IMG/VR virus record: IMGVR_UViG_3300008110_001628
Location: 1 to 21,441 of that record
Length of the DNA: 21,441 bases
Reading direction: 5' to 3' (one strand)
Origin: a virus
Below the pieces are notes generated by a model that was not told the origin of the DNA, searched no databases, and worked only from the letters and a program-made list of their open reading frames with translations. Within the stretch, counting starts at the first letter, position 1. Every line of letters begins with the position of its first letter. The position numbers were made by a program, and so were the translations under genes. This document shows positions 20,014 to 21,441 of the stretch, in pieces.

Positions 20014-21441
20014 ATGGAAGCAAGTCTTGGTGATGGTGCATTTGCAGGGCAAGGAGGAAGCCCTGAAGAAGGCCGTGCCGCATCTGGAGTAGGCAACTCC
20101 ACAGTTAACTCTCGCCTTAGTGTTGACCTTCAAATGCTTAAAGGTCTCAATGACGAACTTACAAAGTTAAATGACAACACTAAAAAGATTAAATCTAACT
20201 TTAAATCTTTAATTAAGGACACTAAGGACCTTACTGCTGAACTTAATAAAGCAGCCACTGCTATGGGCAAAGTTAGTGGTAGGTCAAGTAGCAGTTATAT
20301 GGACACCAGCAAAGGTATGCCAGCCGCTGCATCCATGTCTGAAAAATCAGACGCTGCTGTAAAAATCCTTAAGCAACTTCAAAGTGGTGGTGGCGGTCTT
20401 GGAGGAGGCGGTGGAGATGGAGGTGGAACGCTTGGTGGTATAACTGACATATACAAGAGTTTTACAGGTGGTAAACAACTTGGTAAAACAAACGCCGTAG
20501 CAGCAGCAATTAACATGATTAATGAGCAAGTCATTAGTCGTATTGATGACCGTGTAGATAGAAACAAAGCGTACGCTATTGGAGCGGACAAACTTAGCGT
20601 AATGCTCCAGCAAACCACTGGTTTGTCACAAAACCAAGTATCTAACCAAATGCGTATGCCATTAACCAAATACAGACTTGGTGCTAATGGTATTAATGAC
20701 CTTCTCTCATTAGAAGCACGTACGGGTATTAGTGCTCAAGGTAACGCTTCCTCAGTTGAGGCTATGCGGACTCTCAGTGGTTTTGGATTGAGCACTGGTC
20801 AGATTGCTGACTCTATGCAACAGATGGGTTCAGCCGACGTAGTAAACCGTATGTTTATGATGACGGGCACCAGCATGTATGGCATTGGTGGTAAGCAAAA
20901 GAGCCAGATGCAGGTAGTTCAAGACCTTACTAAACGCTTGGGATTGTCTAATGAAGAAATCCTTAAAGGTGGTATGCAACAAGGTTCTGTTGTTCGCCAA
21001 CGTTTGGAAATGGCTGGCGTAGGCGAAGACCTTCAAAATCAAATTTTAAACTACGCTAAATCAAATGTTCAGTTTAAGAAAAAGGGTGGTACTGGTATGT
21101 ACGACCCATCAAACCGTGAACATACAAAGTTGATGGGCGTTGAAGATAACTTTGCTACACAACAGGCTGAAACTGAACGTACTGGGGTAGCACGTGAAGA
21201 ACAAATGTATAAGCGACAAGCGGACAATTACGCTGACATGGAAAAGAACCTTCAAAAGGTTAACGCTGCTTTAGGTAAGTTTGAAGACGCTTTGCAAGGA
21301 ATTATTGGAACACGTACGTCACTTCGTGGAAACTTATTTGCTAAAGCCTTGCCATTTCTTGGCGGTGCTATTGGATTTGCTGCTGGTGGTCCAGCGGGAA
21401 TGGCGGCTGGAATTGGAGTTGGAAGTGCTGTTGCTGGAACG
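20014..21441 (+). CDS. Tape measure protein, N-terminal part (runs off the window)
   Basis: The frame is open from the ATG at 20014 to the last base, giving 476 residues with no stop. The position just after the chaperone pair is that of the tape measure, which sets tail length. The N-terminus is a flexible Gly/Ser-rich stretch followed by a helical, Lys-rich segment (about residues 38-85, LKGLNDELTKLNDNTKKIKS then more). A poly-Gly linker (about 126-139) separates it from a long helical region. The visible end, LFAKALPFLGGAIGFAAGGPAGMAA and beyond (in parts LFAKALPFLGGAIG, GFAAGGPAGMAA), is Ala/Gly-rich and hydrophobic, like the membrane-interacting region of tape measures. The ribosome binding site is weak (AAAGG, 6 bases upstream). 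Confidence 0.88.
   Translation, partial: MEASLGDGAFAGQGGSPEEGRAASGVGNSTVNSRLSVDLQMLKGLNDELTKLNDNTKKIKSNFKSLIKDTKDLTAELNKAATAMGKVSGRSSSSYMDTSKGMPAAASMSEKSDAAVKILKQLQSGGGGLGGGGGDGGGTLGGITDIYKSFTGGKQLGKTNAVAAAINMINEQVISRIDDRVDRNKAYAIGADKLSVMLQQTTGLSQNQVSNQMRMPLTKYRLGANGINDLLSLEARTGISAQGNASSVEAMRTLSGFGLSTGQIADSMQQMGSADVVNRMFMMTGTSMYGIGGKQKSQMQVVQDLTKRLGLSNEEILKGGMQQGSVVRQRLEMAGVGEDLQNQILNYAKSNVQFKKKGGTGMYDPSNREHTKLMGVEDNFATQQAETERTGVAREEQMYKRQADNYADMEKNLQKVNAALGKFEDALQGIIGTRTSLRGNLFAKALPFLGGAIGFAAGGPAGMAAGIGVGSAVAGT

Noticed and set aside
1-21441. tRNA genes, lysogeny genes and insertion sequences
   Set aside because: Gaps between genes are under about 90 bases, none folds visibly into a tRNA, and no integrase, repressor or transposase motif was seen.

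Overview
The window is a continuous stretch of a tailed bacteriophage genome with a contractile tail (myovirus morphotype). All 33 genes I can support lie on the + strand. They are packed tightly, often with ATGA or TAATG stop/start overlaps, and no gap exceeds about 90 bases. The proof of identity is a full structural series: large terminase, portal, scaffold-like protein, major capsid protein of the N4-gp56-like type, connector and tail-completion proteins, tail sheath, tail tube, a T4-baseplate-like assembly chaperone, and the start of the tape measure protein, which runs off the right end. The DNA is moderately AT-rich and uses all three stop codons normally. The host cannot be read from the sequence. 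A proteasome-like enzyme and the style of some small genes would fit a freshwater or marine bacterium, perhaps an actinobacterium, but this is a weak inference. No integrase, repressor, tRNA or CRISPR array is visible.

Layout. Positions 16-1061 hold a tryptophan-repeat protein of the type found beside tail fibres and a sulfotransferase. Positions 1071-2169 hold a KTSC-like protein and two small unknowns. TerL follows (2169-3743), ending in a 23-bp perfect tandem repeat. Next come two unknown, probably virion-associated proteins (3830-4824) and a lysis cassette: a membrane/coiled-coil protein, a holin-like protein with an EF-hand-like tail, and an M15 DD-peptidase endolysin (4828-5842). A small HTH protein and a calcineurin-like phosphoesterase (5867-7286) precede the most striking gene, a proteasome-beta/HslV-like N-terminal-threonine hydrolase (7289-7924). 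A small membrane protein with an Ala/Lys-rich tail lies between it and the portal.

The head module is portal, scaffold and major capsid protein (8260-11823). The capsid gene as given is frame-disrupted near its 5' end: a well-placed start with a strong ribosome binding site reads into a different frame from the body of the protein, and a short internal segment also appears to be missing. A strong hairpin follows. Positions 11911-14244 carry an accessory cassette of a fibre-like protein, a protein with 14 cysteines in its C-terminal half, and several very small proteins. The neck and tail follow: connector and tail-completion proteins (14241-16796), a terminator-like hairpin, sheath, tube, chaperone with an overlapping +1-frame ORF, and tape measure (19062 to the end).

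Working together, TerL and portal package DNA into a scaffolded prohead, and the connector set joins it to a sheath/tube tail whose length is set by the tape measure. The lysis cassette releases progeny. No conventional prohead protease is present between portal and capsid genes, so the Ntn-hydrolase upstream of the portal is a candidate for head maturation or for attack on host proteins.
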